NCBI RefSeq assembly: GCF_024171645.1
Contig: NZ_JALKAC010000005.1
Span: 62,001-126,000, forward strand
DNA: 64,000 bases
Reading direction: 5' to 3'
DNA from: Flavobacterium sp. HSC-32F16
Lineage (GTDB): Bacteria > Bacteroidota > Bacteroidia > Flavobacteriales > Flavobacteriaceae
Shown: one piece after another, positions 34,579-43,222 of the stretch
Numbering within the stretch: the first letter of the stretch is position 1
Layout of the letters: each line of letters begins with the position of its first letter
Position numbers and translations under genes: made by a program
The notes under the pieces: generated by a model
The model's input: the letters and a program-made list of their open reading frames with translations, nothing else
Told to the model about the DNA's origin: nothing
Databases searched by the model: none

Positions 34579-36586
34579 TTTCCTGTTTTTCGTTTATTAC
34601 ATTCACTTCTATATAAACGGAAGTTCCCTGATTTATTTTACTGTCGATTTCTAATTTTCCGCTTAAAAATTCTACTCGGTTATTAATATTCTTTAATCCC
34701 ATTCCGTTTTTTCTTTTTGCTTCGGCAACATTAAACCCTACTCCATTGTCCTCAACCGTAATAAAAAACACATCTTTATTTTGAGAACAGGAGACCAAAA
34801 CCTGCGATGCTTTTGCATATTTTAAAGCATTATTCACCAGTTCCTGAATAATCCTGTAAATCATGATTTCGTAGTTTTTAGGCAGTCTTGATTTTTTATT
34901 AACTAAATACTGATATTCAATTTTAGTAACCGAATTTGAATTGGCCGCACATAAATCTCTTAAAGCGTGTTCCAAGCTGAGTTCCAGTAAAGTTTCAGGC
35001 ATTAAATTCTGCGAAATATTTCGAAGTTCTTTAATTGAATTATCTAAAAGAGTATCCACATTATTTACTGTTTCGGCATTCTCTTTTTTAGCCAGATTCA
35101 AATGAATCTTCACTCCCGAAAGCATACTTCCAAGTCCATCGTGTAAATCTCTGGCGATTCTTTTTCTTTCCATTTCTTCACCCTGAATCAAAGCTTTAGA
35201 AACTGAAAGCTTATGACGATCTTCAAAAGAAGATAATTCCTGCTTAAGATTAATTTCTTTTTGGGCGCTTAATTTCTTTTGATTTTTATTGAAAAGCCAC
35301 AGAAATAAAATAATTAAAAGTAAAAGAAAAGACAATCCGGCAAATAACACCGAATTTAATCGATTGTTATACACCAGTAAAGCCGCCTTATCGTTTTGTG
35401 ATTGCAGTAAAGTGATTTTTTTCTCGCTTTCGGCCTTTTTATATTTGGCTTCAAGCTCTACAATTTCACTTTTAAACTTTGTACTGTTTAAACTATCATT
35501 TAAAGCATTGTATTTATGAGAATAATAATATGCTTTATCAAATTCTTTGGTAGCATTATACACTTTGGCCAATTCACTGTAGTAATTCTTCTTATCTACT
35601 ACAAAAGGAGTGTTTTCTAAAAGATAATCGAGATTTTTCTTTGCCTTATCATAATTCTTGAGTTTAAAAAGCACTTCATATTCAGCAAATTTTAATCGGT
35701 TTAAGGCAATTGCATTTTGGTGTTTTTCTGAAGATTTAATTCCTTTTCCATAACTTTCCAAGGCACTTTCGCTTTTATTTAGTTTGGCATAATATAGTCC
35801 TTCAGAATAATAATAAGAATCATTTAAGTTCGATTCCGGAAAATTTTTTAAGGTCGAAAATGCTTTATCCAGCACTTTTTTAGCATCATAAAAATGTTGT
35901 AATTCGACTAAATTTTCGGCATTAATAATATAAGTCTCCATTTTTGACTCGGCGGCCGTTGGAGATTTTTTAATGGCCCTTTCTATATATTTTTGAGCTT
36001 CATTTAAATACTCACTTGCTTTTTCACGTTCGCTGTTATTCATAAAAATAATAGCTACAGCTTTATATAATCCGCTTATAAGTTCGTAATCACGGCTTTT
36101 TTTGGCAGCAGGAATGGCTTCATTAATTAGCAGTTTCATGTAAACCTTTTCATTATTCTTACGTTGCTGCATGATACCGTAATTCTGCAGAATAATAGCG
36201 CGGATTCGAAAAGCTTCCGTATTAAAATATTTTTTCAGCTTCTCATTTCCTTCAAGCAGTGTTTGTTCGAAGCCTTCAACATCCCCTTTTTCCAGAAAAC
36301 CAGACGAATTATAAAAGATACCGGCATCTCGTAAAAACGGGAACTTGTCTTTTAGCTTATTTGCCTGTGCTAAATATTCCTTTGACTTTTTACTATCCTG
36401 AACCATCAAATATAACTTTGACAGCTTAAAACTGTAAAGACATTTTATACTATCTGATTTTGTGTATTTGGTAATGTTGGCAATACTGTCAATGTACGCA
36501 GAATCATCATCTAAAGAAAGAATAACCTGTGAATGGGATAAGGCGGATAAAAATAGAAATAGTGTAAGTAAATAGATTTTCTTCAT
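34571..36586 (-). CDS. TPR-containing sensor histidine kinase (HisKA_3 type)
   Basis: About 671 residues. Signal peptide at the N-terminus (MKKIYLLTLFLFLSALSHSQ), then some 350 residues of helical tetratricopeptide-like repeats in the periplasm (for example YYYSEGLYYAKLNKSESALE and YDKAKKNLDYLLENTP), one membrane helix near residue 410 (LFAGLSFLLLLIILFLWLF), then the dimerisation domain with RKRIARDLHDGLGSMLSGVK (phosphorylated His) and an ATPase domain with IIQELVNNALKYAK and VEDNGVGFN. The signal is unknown. The ATG at 36586 gives a proper signal peptide; an ATG four codons earlier is possible. Confidence 0.9.
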   Translation of the reverse strand: MKKIYLLTLFLFLSALSHSQVILSLDDDSAYIDSIANITKYTKSDSIKCLYSFKLSKLYLMVQDSKKSKEYLAQANKLKDKFPFLRDAGIFYNSSGFLEKGDVEGFEQTLLEGNEKLKKYFNTEAFRIRAIILQNYGIMQQRKNNEKVYMKLLINEAIPAAKKSRDYELISGLYKAVAIIFMNNSEREKASEYLNEAQKYIERAIKKSPTAAESKMETYIINAENLVELQHFYDAKKVLDKAFSTLKNFPESNLNDSYYYSEGLYYAKLNKSESALESYGKGIKSSEKHQNAIALNRLKFAEYEVLFKLKNYDKAKKNLDYLLENTPFVVDKKNYYSELAKVYNATKEFDKAYYYSHKYNALNDSLNSTKFKSEIVELEAKYKKAESEKKITLLQSQNDKAALLVYNNRLNSVLFAGLSFLLLLIILFLWLFNKNQKKLSAQKEINLKQELSSFEDRHKLSVSKALIQGEEMERKRIARDLHDGLGSMLSGVKIHLNLAKKENAETVNNVDTLLDNSIKELRNISQNLMPETLLELSLEHALRDLCAANSNSVTKIEYQYLVNKKSRLPKNYEIMIYRIIQELVNNALKYAKASQVLVSCSQNKDVFFITVEDNGVGFNVAEAKRKNGMGLKNINNRVEFLSGKLEIDSKINQGTSVYIEVNVINEKQENE

Positions 36587-36650
36587 AGAGAGCGGCATTT
36601 ATTCAAATTTATCAAATTAAAAATCTTTTCAAAAAGAAATTTTTCAATTT

Positions 36651-36721
36651 TACCTGATATCAGGTAATGCAAAATGCATTTTATCAGGTATTGCTACCTC
36701 TCTAATTTGAATTTAAATTTG
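36651..36721 (+). promoter_or_regulatory. Palindromic operator and promoter of the MmpS-like lipoprotein gene
   Basis: A perfect 16-base palindrome TACCTGATATCAGGTA (36651-36666), a palindrome AAAATGCATTTT (36671-36682) and a third half-site ATCAGGTA (36683-36690) lie directly upstream of a promoter with TTG at 36691-36693 and TAAATTTG at 36714-36721 (20-base spacing). The position just upstream of the -33 box suits an activator. The two-component genes start on the other side. Confidence 0.6.
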
Positions 36722-36750
36722 TTTAAGATTATTAATTAAAATATTTAACC

Positions 36751-37161
36751 ATGAAATCAATTTTGAAAACAGCGGCGCTTGTACTGACTCTTGCTTTTAC
36801 AGCAGTTTCTTGCAGCAGCGATAATGACAATGACAATGGTAACAACTCCGGTACAGGATCACGAGATGTAAAATATGAAGTAACAGGAAATTTTACTGGA
36901 AAAATGGATGTGTCTTTTTTGGAAAAAAGCGGTGCACCTCTTATTGAAGATCTTACCAAGCTGCCTTGGACTAAAGAGTTTACAGCTGATGCCGGAAGCG
37001 ACGGAGCACTATTACACACAAGCGGTTATGGTGGAACTCAAGGACAGACTTTGACAGCTAAAATCTATGTAGGTGGAAAAGTAGTTTCAGAATTAACCGG
37101 AACTGCAAACAGCGAAGGAATTATTGTAGTTCATACCAAAACTTACGTATTCCCAAGATAA
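36751..37161 (+). CDS. Small lipoprotein, MmpS-like beta-sandwich
   Basis: A 136-residue lipoprotein. The lipobox TAVSC sets the lipidated Cys at residue 21, followed by SSDNDNDNG, an acidic stretch typical of surface export in this phylum. The rest (KYEVTGNFTGKMDVSFLEKS, LTKLPWTKEFTADAGSDGAL, TLTAKIYVGGKVVSELTGTA) follows the order of mycobacterial MmpS-type domains: a YEVTG start, LPW.K.F in the middle and a K.YV.GKVV strand. MmpS proteins assist MmpL exporters. The role here is not known. It is divergent from the NarL-type two-component operon and may be controlled by it. Confidence 0.65.
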   Translation: MKSILKTAALVLTLAFTAVSCSSDNDNDNGNNSGTGSRDVKYEVTGNFTGKMDVSFLEKSGAPLIEDLTKLPWTKEFTADAGSDGALLHTSGYGGTQGQTLTAKIYVGGKVVSELTGTANSEGIIVVHTKTYVFPR

Positions 37162-37206
37162 CACTTTAGGATTAGAATTTAATATTTTTTTGTTTTTGGA
37201 AAAAAG

Positions 37207-37237
37207 AAAGCTTCACAATTTGTGAAGCTTCTTTTTT
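37207..37237. terminator. Bidirectional terminator
   Basis: AAAGCTTCACAA and TTGTGAAGCTTC stem with T run between the lipoprotein gene and the convergent sigma-factor operon. Confidence 0.8.
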
Positions 37238-37832
37238 ATAACTTCAACTGATTATTGATTTCTTCAAACTTCTCAATCAGGCTGTTTAATTTTTCCTGCT
37301 GTTTTTTAATTTGTTTCGGTCGAAGATAAAACCAATTGAACAACATCCACAATAAAGTAATTCCATACGTTAAACCTGCTCCCAAAAGCGTCATTCGGCT
37401 TGCGTATTCGTACATATACAAACAAATCCCAGCTGTTAAAGCTATAAAGTAAAAACTCATCATTTTGGTTTGTAAAAACTGCTGCTGCTTCTTAATTAAA
37501 ATCAGCTTTTGCAAATAGTCCTGATTTGTCTGCGCTGCATCGATATCTTTAAATTCAGCCAATAATTTATTGTACACAAACATATAAATGGCCATTGCCA
37601 AAATAGTAAACACAATTCCTATTTTAGTCGAAATAAACTGCGGCTGATAATATATCCAGATAAAGATTATAAAAGCACTTGTTGCAAAAAGCAATATATT
37701 GGTAATCCATAAACTTCTTAAAGCTGCTTTTTTAAATTTACTAACTCGCAAAAGCAAATCTTTCATGTCGGGCTGATTTACAGATTGTTTTTTCCATAAA
37801 TCTTTAAAATCTATATTGTTATCGTTGTCCAT
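37236..37832 (-). CDS. Membrane protein paired with an ECF sigma factor
   Basis: A 198-residue protein with about 45 soluble N-terminal residues (DFKDLWKKQSVNQPDMKDLL), then two pairs of membrane helices (about 38-78 and 118-160) and a coiled tail. It overlaps the sigma-factor gene by 14 bases and lies downstream of it. The place and layout suit a sigma-factor regulator of the anti-sigma kind, but the usual zinc-binding anti-sigma HxxxC motif is not visible, so this is inference. Confidence 0.65.
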   Translation of the reverse strand: MDNDNNIDFKDLWKKQSVNQPDMKDLLLRVSKFKKAALRSLWITNILLFATSAFIIFIWIYYQPQFISTKIGIVFTILAMAIYMFVYNKLLAEFKDIDAAQTNQDYLQKLILIKKQQQFLQTKMMSFYFIALTAGICLYMYEYASRMTLLGAGLTYGITLLWMLFNWFYLRPKQIKKQQEKLNSLIEKFEEINNQLKL

Positions 37833-38292
37833 TTTCCTTAAATTTTTGAGTCAGTTTTTCTTTTATTCTGTGAATTTTCACTCTAACATTGGCTTCAGAA
37901 AGGCCGACAATTTTTGCAATTTCTGATTGCTTTACATCTTCTAATTCTAATGAAATAATGATACGTTCCGCCTCGGGCAGTTCTGCAATACATTGGTATA
38001 AAAACTGAATTTGCGGTTCTAATGAAGCTGGTCTTTCTTCTGAAAGATGAATTGGAAGTTCTGATTTCAGGAATCGTTTTTGCTTTTCTATCTGCCTCAA
38101 GCAATTGTTTGAAGCAATTCTGAAAATCCAGGTTCCTACAGAAGATTCATTTCTAAAGGTTTCCAGTTTCTGCCAGACAATTATAAAAGTTTCCTGAGCC
38201 AGATCCTGAGCAGCATCATAATCATTCACAAATCCCATGCAGAGCCTGAAAATTCTATCCCAATATGTTTTGTAGATTTCTTCGAATTCCAT
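37819..38292 (-). CDS. ECF-type RNA polymerase sigma factor
   Basis: A 157-residue sigma factor with only regions 2 and 4. Region 2 has YKTYWDRIFRLCMGFVNDYD and DLAQETFIIVWQKLETFRNE, region 4 has LPEAERIIISLELEDVKQSE followed by IAKIVGLSEANVRVKIHRIK. There is no region 1 or 3. It starts one base after the hydrolase gene and overlaps the next gene, so all three form one transcript. ECF factors normally answer envelope stress; the signal is unknown. Confidence 0.92.
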   Translation of the reverse strand: MEFEEIYKTYWDRIFRLCMGFVNDYDAAQDLAQETFIIVWQKLETFRNESSVGTWIFRIASNNCLRQIEKQKRFLKSELPIHLSEERPASLEPQIQFLYQCIAELPEAERIIISLELEDVKQSEIAKIVGLSEANVRVKIHRIKEKLTQKFKENGQR

Positions 38293-38293
38293 C

Positions 38294-39142
38294 TTAAGAT
38301 TTTAAAAAAGCGTTTAATTGTGCCAAATACCAGTCTTTGTCATCATACATTATAAAATGCAGTCCTTTATTGGCATATTGAAAATTAGCAGTTTTCATAT
38401 TTTTATACTGTCCTTCGATTGCCGGTTTTAAATTTATAAAATAAGATTCTAATAAAATTAACGCCGGACATTTTATCGCTGCTATTCTTTCTCTTAAATC
38501 GACATTAAAGAAATCACAATACATTTGAGCAAAGGTTGTTCTATCTGATTTTACACTCCAATCGACAACCATTTCCTGTTTTGATTTATCTTCTAAAAGT
38601 CTTGGCATAGTTTGTTTCTGCATATCGTAAAACTGTTTTTCGTTCATCGCAGCCATTTGTGCAACCATAGGCGAACAATCATTATTTTCTTTTGATTTGA
38701 AAGACGGATCGCTCAAAGCAGCCAAACACGGAAGCGCATCAACCACTACAATTCCCCCAATCAAATCTGGATAATCTGCTGCAATGGCAAGCGCAAGTCC
38801 GCCGCCCATACTATGACCAACAAGAATAGGTTTTTCGATTTTATTGTCTTTGATGTATGCTGCAATTCCCTTTTTCCAATTTTCGAATGAAGGGTTTGGC
38901 TGTGGTTTTACCCCAGCAAATCCAGCCATCGTAAGTGTATAACAGGTAAAATCTTTTTCGAATACTGTTTTGGTTTCGCTCCAGACTTGTCCAGAAGAAG
39001 CAAATCCTGGAATAAAAACTATAGATTGTTTGCCGCTTCCGGTTTTAAGAACTTCAAAAGGATATGATTTTGTTTGTGCAAAAACATTTAAACATAATGC
39101 TGAGAATAAGAATGCGATTATTAAGATATTATACTTTTTCAT
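38294..39142 (-). CDS. Exported alpha/beta hydrolase
   Basis: A 282-residue protein with a signal peptide (residues 1-22, ending FAQ). The fold shows IVFIPGFASSGQVWSETKTV for the oxyanion strand, VGHSMGGGLALAIAADYPD with the nucleophile Ser of GHSMG, a catalytic Asp region, and NKGLHFIMYDDKDWYL with the catalytic His near the C-terminus. It may be an esterase or lipase-like enzyme outside the cytoplasm. It lies first in the sigma-factor operon, an unusual order that suggests the enzyme and the sigma factor work on the same stress. Confidence 0.85.
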   Translation of the reverse strand: MKKYNILIIAFLFSALCLNVFAQTKSYPFEVLKTGSGKQSIVFIPGFASSGQVWSETKTVFEKDFTCYTLTMAGFAGVKPQPNPSFENWKKGIAAYIKDNKIEKPILVGHSMGGGLALAIAADYPDLIGGIVVVDALPCLAALSDPSFKSKENNDCSPMVAQMAAMNEKQFYDMQKQTMPRLLEDKSKQEMVVDWSVKSDRTTFAQMYCDFFNVDLRERIAAIKCPALILLESYFINLKPAIEGQYKNMKTANFQYANKGLHFIMYDDKDWYLAQLNAFLKS

Positions 39143-39239
39143 TTTTAATAGTTTTAAGTTGTTAATTAAATCGGATCCATGCTTTGGATACTAGAACTAT
39201 TAAAATGTTACAACATTTTGAAAATTTTCAATAATTAAA

Positions 39240-39312
39240 TTCCAAATCCCAATGTTGGCGAGGGTTTTGTAGTGCAAAGTGCACGAAGGTTATTTGCTCG
39301 CAAAGACGCTAA
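39240..39312. other. Gene-free stretch with AAAGACGCTAAG and GCAAAG repeats
   Basis: Part of a 433-base gap between the hydrolase and leuS. No gene; only fragments of dispersed repeats such as CGCAAAGACGCTAAGTCGC are seen. Confidence 0.4.
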
Positions 39313-39321
39313 GTCGCAAAG

Positions 39322-39502
39322 TTTTTTGCCACAAATTACACTAATTTTCACGAATTTATGGCAAAAAAATTTGTGCCCTTACACTTTTGCAAACAAAATA
39401 ACTTTCTAAACTTTGCAAAAAACCTTAGCCCACTTTGCGTTAAAAATATACACATCATCTAAAATTAAATTCGTAAAAATTAGTGTAATTCGTGGCAAAA
39501 AA
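39322..39502. repeat. Long inverted repeat of the CACGAATTACACTAATT family
   Basis: Left arm 39322-39357 and right arm 39467-39502 pair over 36 bases with about three mismatches. The arms begin and end at TTTTTTGCCAC. The 109-base interior holds no gene. Related fragments occur at 3005-3050, 55700-55730 and 58368-58402. Confidence 0.65.
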
Positions 39503-39512
39503 AATAAGCACA

Positions 39513-39557
39513 AAAAAAATCCCAAACCCCAATCGTAAAATTGGAATTTGGAATTTT
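39513..39557 (-). terminator. Terminator after leuS, CCAAATTCC type
   Basis: A hairpin of AAATTCCAAATTCCAAT with a mostly complementary arm, ending in a long T run on the minus strand. The same sequence with two changes follows the antiporter gene at 51791-51835. Confidence 0.65.
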
Positions 39558-39575
39558 TATATTGGAATTTTAAAA

Positions 39576-42440
39576 TTAACCTACAAGGTTGATAATTTTT
39601 CCAGGAACGATAATTACTTTATTTGGTGTTCTGCCGTCCAATTGTTTTTGAGTTCTTTCGTCTTTCATTACGATTTCTTCAATTTGTTCTTTAGTTAAGT
39701 CTAAAGGCAATTCGATTGTGAAACGCATTTTTCCGTTGAAAGAAACTGGATATTCTTTATTAGTCTCCACTAAATGTTTTGCATCAAAAGCAGGAAAAGC
39801 TACTTCAGAAATTGAAGTTGTATGTCCTAACTGTGCCCATAATTCTTCTGCGATATGCGGTGCGTATGGCGAAACTAAAATAGCCAATGGTTCTAAAATC
39901 GCTCTTGAATGACAGTTTTGAGAAGACAATTCATTTACACAAATCATAAATTGAGAAACCGAAGTATTGAAAGAGAAATTCTCGATATCTTCTGCTACTT
40001 TTTTGATGGTTTTATGTAATGATTTTAAGTTGTCTTTTGTTGGTTCGTCGTTGTTTACGATTAAACCGTTATCATCAAAATACAATCTCCATAATTTTTT
40101 CAAGAAACCAAAAACTCCTGAAATTCCAGCAGTATTCCAAGGTTTTGCCTGTTCTAACGGACCTAAAAACATTTCGTACAAACGCAATGTATCAGCGCCA
40201 TATTCTGCACAAATATCGTCTGGCGTTACCACATTATAGTATGATTTCGACATTTTTTCTACTTCACGACCTACAATGTATTTTCCGTTTTCGTCAAAAA
40301 TAAATTCTGCTGTATTGAAATCTTCTCTCCAAGCTTTGAACTTTTCGATATTTAATTCATCTGAAGAGTTTACGAAATTAACATCAACACGAATTGGCTG
40401 TACATTTTGACCTTCAATTTTATTTTTAGATACAAAAGTATTTGTTCCTTCCAATCTATAAACATAAGCCGTTGTCCCCAAAATCATTCCCTGATTAATC
40501 AGTTTTTTGAATGGTTCTTCGGTTGGAGCGAAACCTTTGTCTTTTAAAAATTTGTTCCAGAAACGAGAATACAATAAATGTCCGGTTGCGTGTTCGCTTC
40601 CTCCAATGTATAAATCTACACTTTCCCAATACGCCAAAGCTTCTTTGCTTGCAAATTCATTTTCATTATGCGCATCCATATAACGCATCCAATACCATGA
40701 ACTTCCTGCCCAGCCTGGCATAGTATTCAATTCTAAAGGAAAAATGGAAACATTGTCAACTAAATCTGTATTGACAACTTTGTTTTGTTTTGTATCCCAA
40801 GCCCAAACCGCTGCATTTCCTAAAGGAGGCAAACCGTCTTCTGTTGGTAAATATTTCTCAACTTCCGGCAAAATAATTGGCAAATGCTGCGCATCAATCA
40901 TTTTTGGAAGTCCATTCACGTAATAAACTGGGAATGGTTCACCCCAATAACGCTGACGAGAGAAAACAGCATCACGCAAACGGTAATTTGTTTTACCTTT
41001 TCCCTGCCCGATTTCTTCTAATTTATAAATCGCTTTTGCTGTTGCGTCTTTGTAATTTAATCCGTTTAAGAAATCAGAACCAGCAATTTCAACGTTATCT
41101 TTTGATCCATAAGCAGCTTCTGAAATATCAACATTAGCGAAGATATTTTTAATTTCCTGCATTCCGTTCTGCCCTTTAAAGAAATTAGCAAAAGCATAAT
41201 CTCTTTCGTCTCCGCAAGGAACTGCCATTACAGCACCAGTTCCGTAACCAGCCAAAACATAATCACCAATCCAAACCGGAATAGCTTCTTTTGTAAAAGG
41301 ATGTTCAGCATAAGCTCCTGTAAATACTCCTGAAATCGTTTTTACATCGGCCATACGCTCACGTTCAGAACGTTTTGACGTTTTTTCGATATACGCTTCA
41401 ACAGCTTCTTTTTGTTCTGGAGTTGTAATTTTAGCCACCAAATCGTGTTCTGGTGCCAAAGTCATAAAAGTAACTCCAAAAATTGTATCAGGTCTTGTTG
41501 TAAACACTTCGATTACTTCGTTGTGATTTTTCACATTAAAAGTTACTAAAGCCCCAACCGATTTCCCAATCCAGTTTCTTTGAGATTCTTTGATTGACTC
41601 ACTCCAATCGATATCATTTAAACCTTGAAGTAAACGTTCGGCATAAGCAGAAATTCGCATACTCCATTGTGTCATTTTTTTTCTTATAACAGGAAATCCT
41701 CCACGCTCAGAAACTCCGTTTACAATTTCGTCATTTGCCAAAACAGTTCCTAAGCCCGGACACCAGTTTACTTCCGTTTCTGCCAAATAGGTCATTCTGT
41801 ATTGCAAAAGGATTTTTTCTTTTTGATCCTCAGAATACGAATTCCATTCGTCAGCAGTAAAAATCATTACGTTATCATCGCAAACTGCTTCGACAAGTGC
41901 GTTTCCACTTTCTTCAAAAACCTTTACAAGCTCTGAAATTTCAAATGCCTGCCCTTGTTTTCTGCAATACCAAGAATTAAATAATTGGATAAAAATCCAT
42001 TGTGTATGTTTGTAATAATCAGGATTTGATGTACGTACTTCACGTGCCCAGTCAAATGAGAATCCGATTTTATCTAATTGTTTTCTGTATCCGGCAATTT
42101 GTTTTCCTTCTTTATCTACACCACCATCAATATTTACACGCGTTGTATCTTCCGGACGCTGTCCTGTCTGAATTGCATATTGTTCTGCAGGCAATCCAAA
42201 ACTGTCGTAACCCATTGGGTGCAAAACATTGAAGCCTTGATGTCTTTTGAAACGAGAATACACATCTGAAGCTATATAACCCAGCGGATGCCCAACGTGT
42301 AATCCTGCTCCAGATGGATAAGGAAACATATCGAGAACATAATGTTTCGGTTTTTCAGAATTATTTTTTGCTGCAAAAGTTTGATTTTCTGCCCAATATT
42401 TTTGCCATTTGGCGTCAATTTCGTTTGGATTGTATTTCAT
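39576..42440 (-). CDS. leuS: Leucyl-tRNA synthetase
   Basis: A 954-residue class I synthetase. The HIGH motif is PYPSGAGLHVGHPLGY near residue 38, the editing domain has TRPDTIFGVTFMTLAPEHDL and the KMSKS motif is EKMSKSYYNVVTPDD. It is about 90 residues longer than the E. coli enzyme, mainly because of an insertion at about residues 140-215 between YCRKQGQAFEI and ETEVNWCPGLGTVLAND. I recall such an insertion from other Bacteroidota enzymes. The promoter is at 42503-42532, and the leader carries a CTAAG repeat. Confidence 0.96.
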   Translation of the reverse strand: MKYNPNEIDAKWQKYWAENQTFAAKNNSEKPKHYVLDMFPYPSGAGLHVGHPLGYIASDVYSRFKRHQGFNVLHPMGYDSFGLPAEQYAIQTGQRPEDTTRVNIDGGVDKEGKQIAGYRKQLDKIGFSFDWAREVRTSNPDYYKHTQWIFIQLFNSWYCRKQGQAFEISELVKVFEESGNALVEAVCDDNVMIFTADEWNSYSEDQKEKILLQYRMTYLAETEVNWCPGLGTVLANDEIVNGVSERGGFPVIRKKMTQWSMRISAYAERLLQGLNDIDWSESIKESQRNWIGKSVGALVTFNVKNHNEVIEVFTTRPDTIFGVTFMTLAPEHDLVAKITTPEQKEAVEAYIEKTSKRSERERMADVKTISGVFTGAYAEHPFTKEAIPVWIGDYVLAGYGTGAVMAVPCGDERDYAFANFFKGQNGMQEIKNIFANVDISEAAYGSKDNVEIAGSDFLNGLNYKDATAKAIYKLEEIGQGKGKTNYRLRDAVFSRQRYWGEPFPVYYVNGLPKMIDAQHLPIILPEVEKYLPTEDGLPPLGNAAVWAWDTKQNKVVNTDLVDNVSIFPLELNTMPGWAGSSWYWMRYMDAHNENEFASKEALAYWESVDLYIGGSEHATGHLLYSRFWNKFLKDKGFAPTEEPFKKLINQGMILGTTAYVYRLEGTNTFVSKNKIEGQNVQPIRVDVNFVNSSDELNIEKFKAWREDFNTAEFIFDENGKYIVGREVEKMSKSYYNVVTPDDICAEYGADTLRLYEMFLGPLEQAKPWNTAGISGVFGFLKKLWRLYFDDNGLIVNNDEPTKDNLKSLHKTIKKVAEDIENFSFNTSVSQFMICVNELSSQNCHSRAILEPLAILVSPYAPHIAEELWAQLGHTTSISEVAFPAFDAKHLVETNKEYPVSFNGKMRFTIELPLDLTKEQIEEIVMKDERTQKQLDGRTPNKVIIVPGKIINLVG

Positions 42441-42480
42441 TTCTAAGTGACTAAGATTCTAAGTGACTAAGGTTCTAAGG
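42441..42480. repeat. CTAAG direct repeats in the leuS leader
   Basis: Five CTAAG units spaced 8-9 bases lie directly upstream of the leuS start and within its transcribed leader. Similar arrays at 60204-60241 and, inverted, at 60295-60328. Confidence 0.6.
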
Positions 42481-42502
42481 CTTTTCACTAATTAATTAGC
42501 CG

Positions 42503-42532
42503 CAAATTTACATTTATTGTTGCTTGTTCCAA
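42503..42532 (-). promoter_or_regulatory. Promoter of leuS
   Basis: On the minus strand TAAATTTG (42503-42510) with a TTG at 42530-42532, spacing 19. Confidence 0.7.
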
Positions 42533-42636
42533 AGCTATTTCACTGACAAACAAATAAATTTACGTTTTACGTATTATCAATTAAGTAAAAACACGTATTA
42601 TTGTAACTACTAAATACTTATTTACATTGAAAATCG

Positions 42637-42984
42637 ATGGCAGAAAATAAGAAATATAACGTTGAAGTTCGAGTTTGGATTGAAGAAACGGAAGGTGCTT
42701 TTCTTGGTATTGGCAAAATCTGGCTTTTAGAAAATATTCGGAAAACCGGATCGATTACCAATGCTGCCAAAGAAATGAAAATGGCATATCGACAAGCGTG
42801 GCAATTGGTTGAGGAAATGAATCAGCGTGCCGAAAGTCCGCTTGTTGAAAAACTACTCGGCGGGAAAGGCGGCGGGGGCGCAAGATTGACAGAGGCTGGA
42901 GAAAAAGCTATAACTGTTTTTTATGAAGTCGAAAAACGAATCAAGGCATTTGCTCAGAAAGAAACTCAAAATCTGAAATTTTAG
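42637..42984 (+). CDS. Single-domain ModE-like winged-helix regulator
   Basis: A 115-residue protein formed only of the ModE N-terminal winged helix: NVEVRVWIEETEGAFLGIGK, IRKTGSITNAAKEMKMAYRQ, AWQLVEEMNQRAESPLVEKL and the Gly-rich wing GGKGGGGARLTEAG. The molybdate-binding TOBE part of classic ModE is absent, so sensing, if any, must be done by a partner. No molybdate transport genes are in view. DNA targets unknown. Confidence 0.85.
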   Translation: MAENKKYNVEVRVWIEETEGAFLGIGKIWLLENIRKTGSITNAAKEMKMAYRQAWQLVEEMNQRAESPLVEKLLGGKGGGGARLTEAGEKAITVFYEVEKRIKAFAQKETQNLKF

Positions 42985-43222
42985 AATTTGAAAAATTAAC
43001 CGCAAAATTCACAAAGCCTGACGTTTTTTTGGCCGCTCCCGATGGCTATCGTGAGTAATTATTTCTTTTAACTTTACTAACCTTGCATAAAACCTTGCGC
43101 ACTTTGCGGTTAAATTACCTTTACTATTCAATATCAAATCGTACATTTATAGTATAAAAGTTTGTTATTAACTTTAAATAAAGAAATTCTTTATTATTTT
43201 TACCACATAATTTAAGCATACT

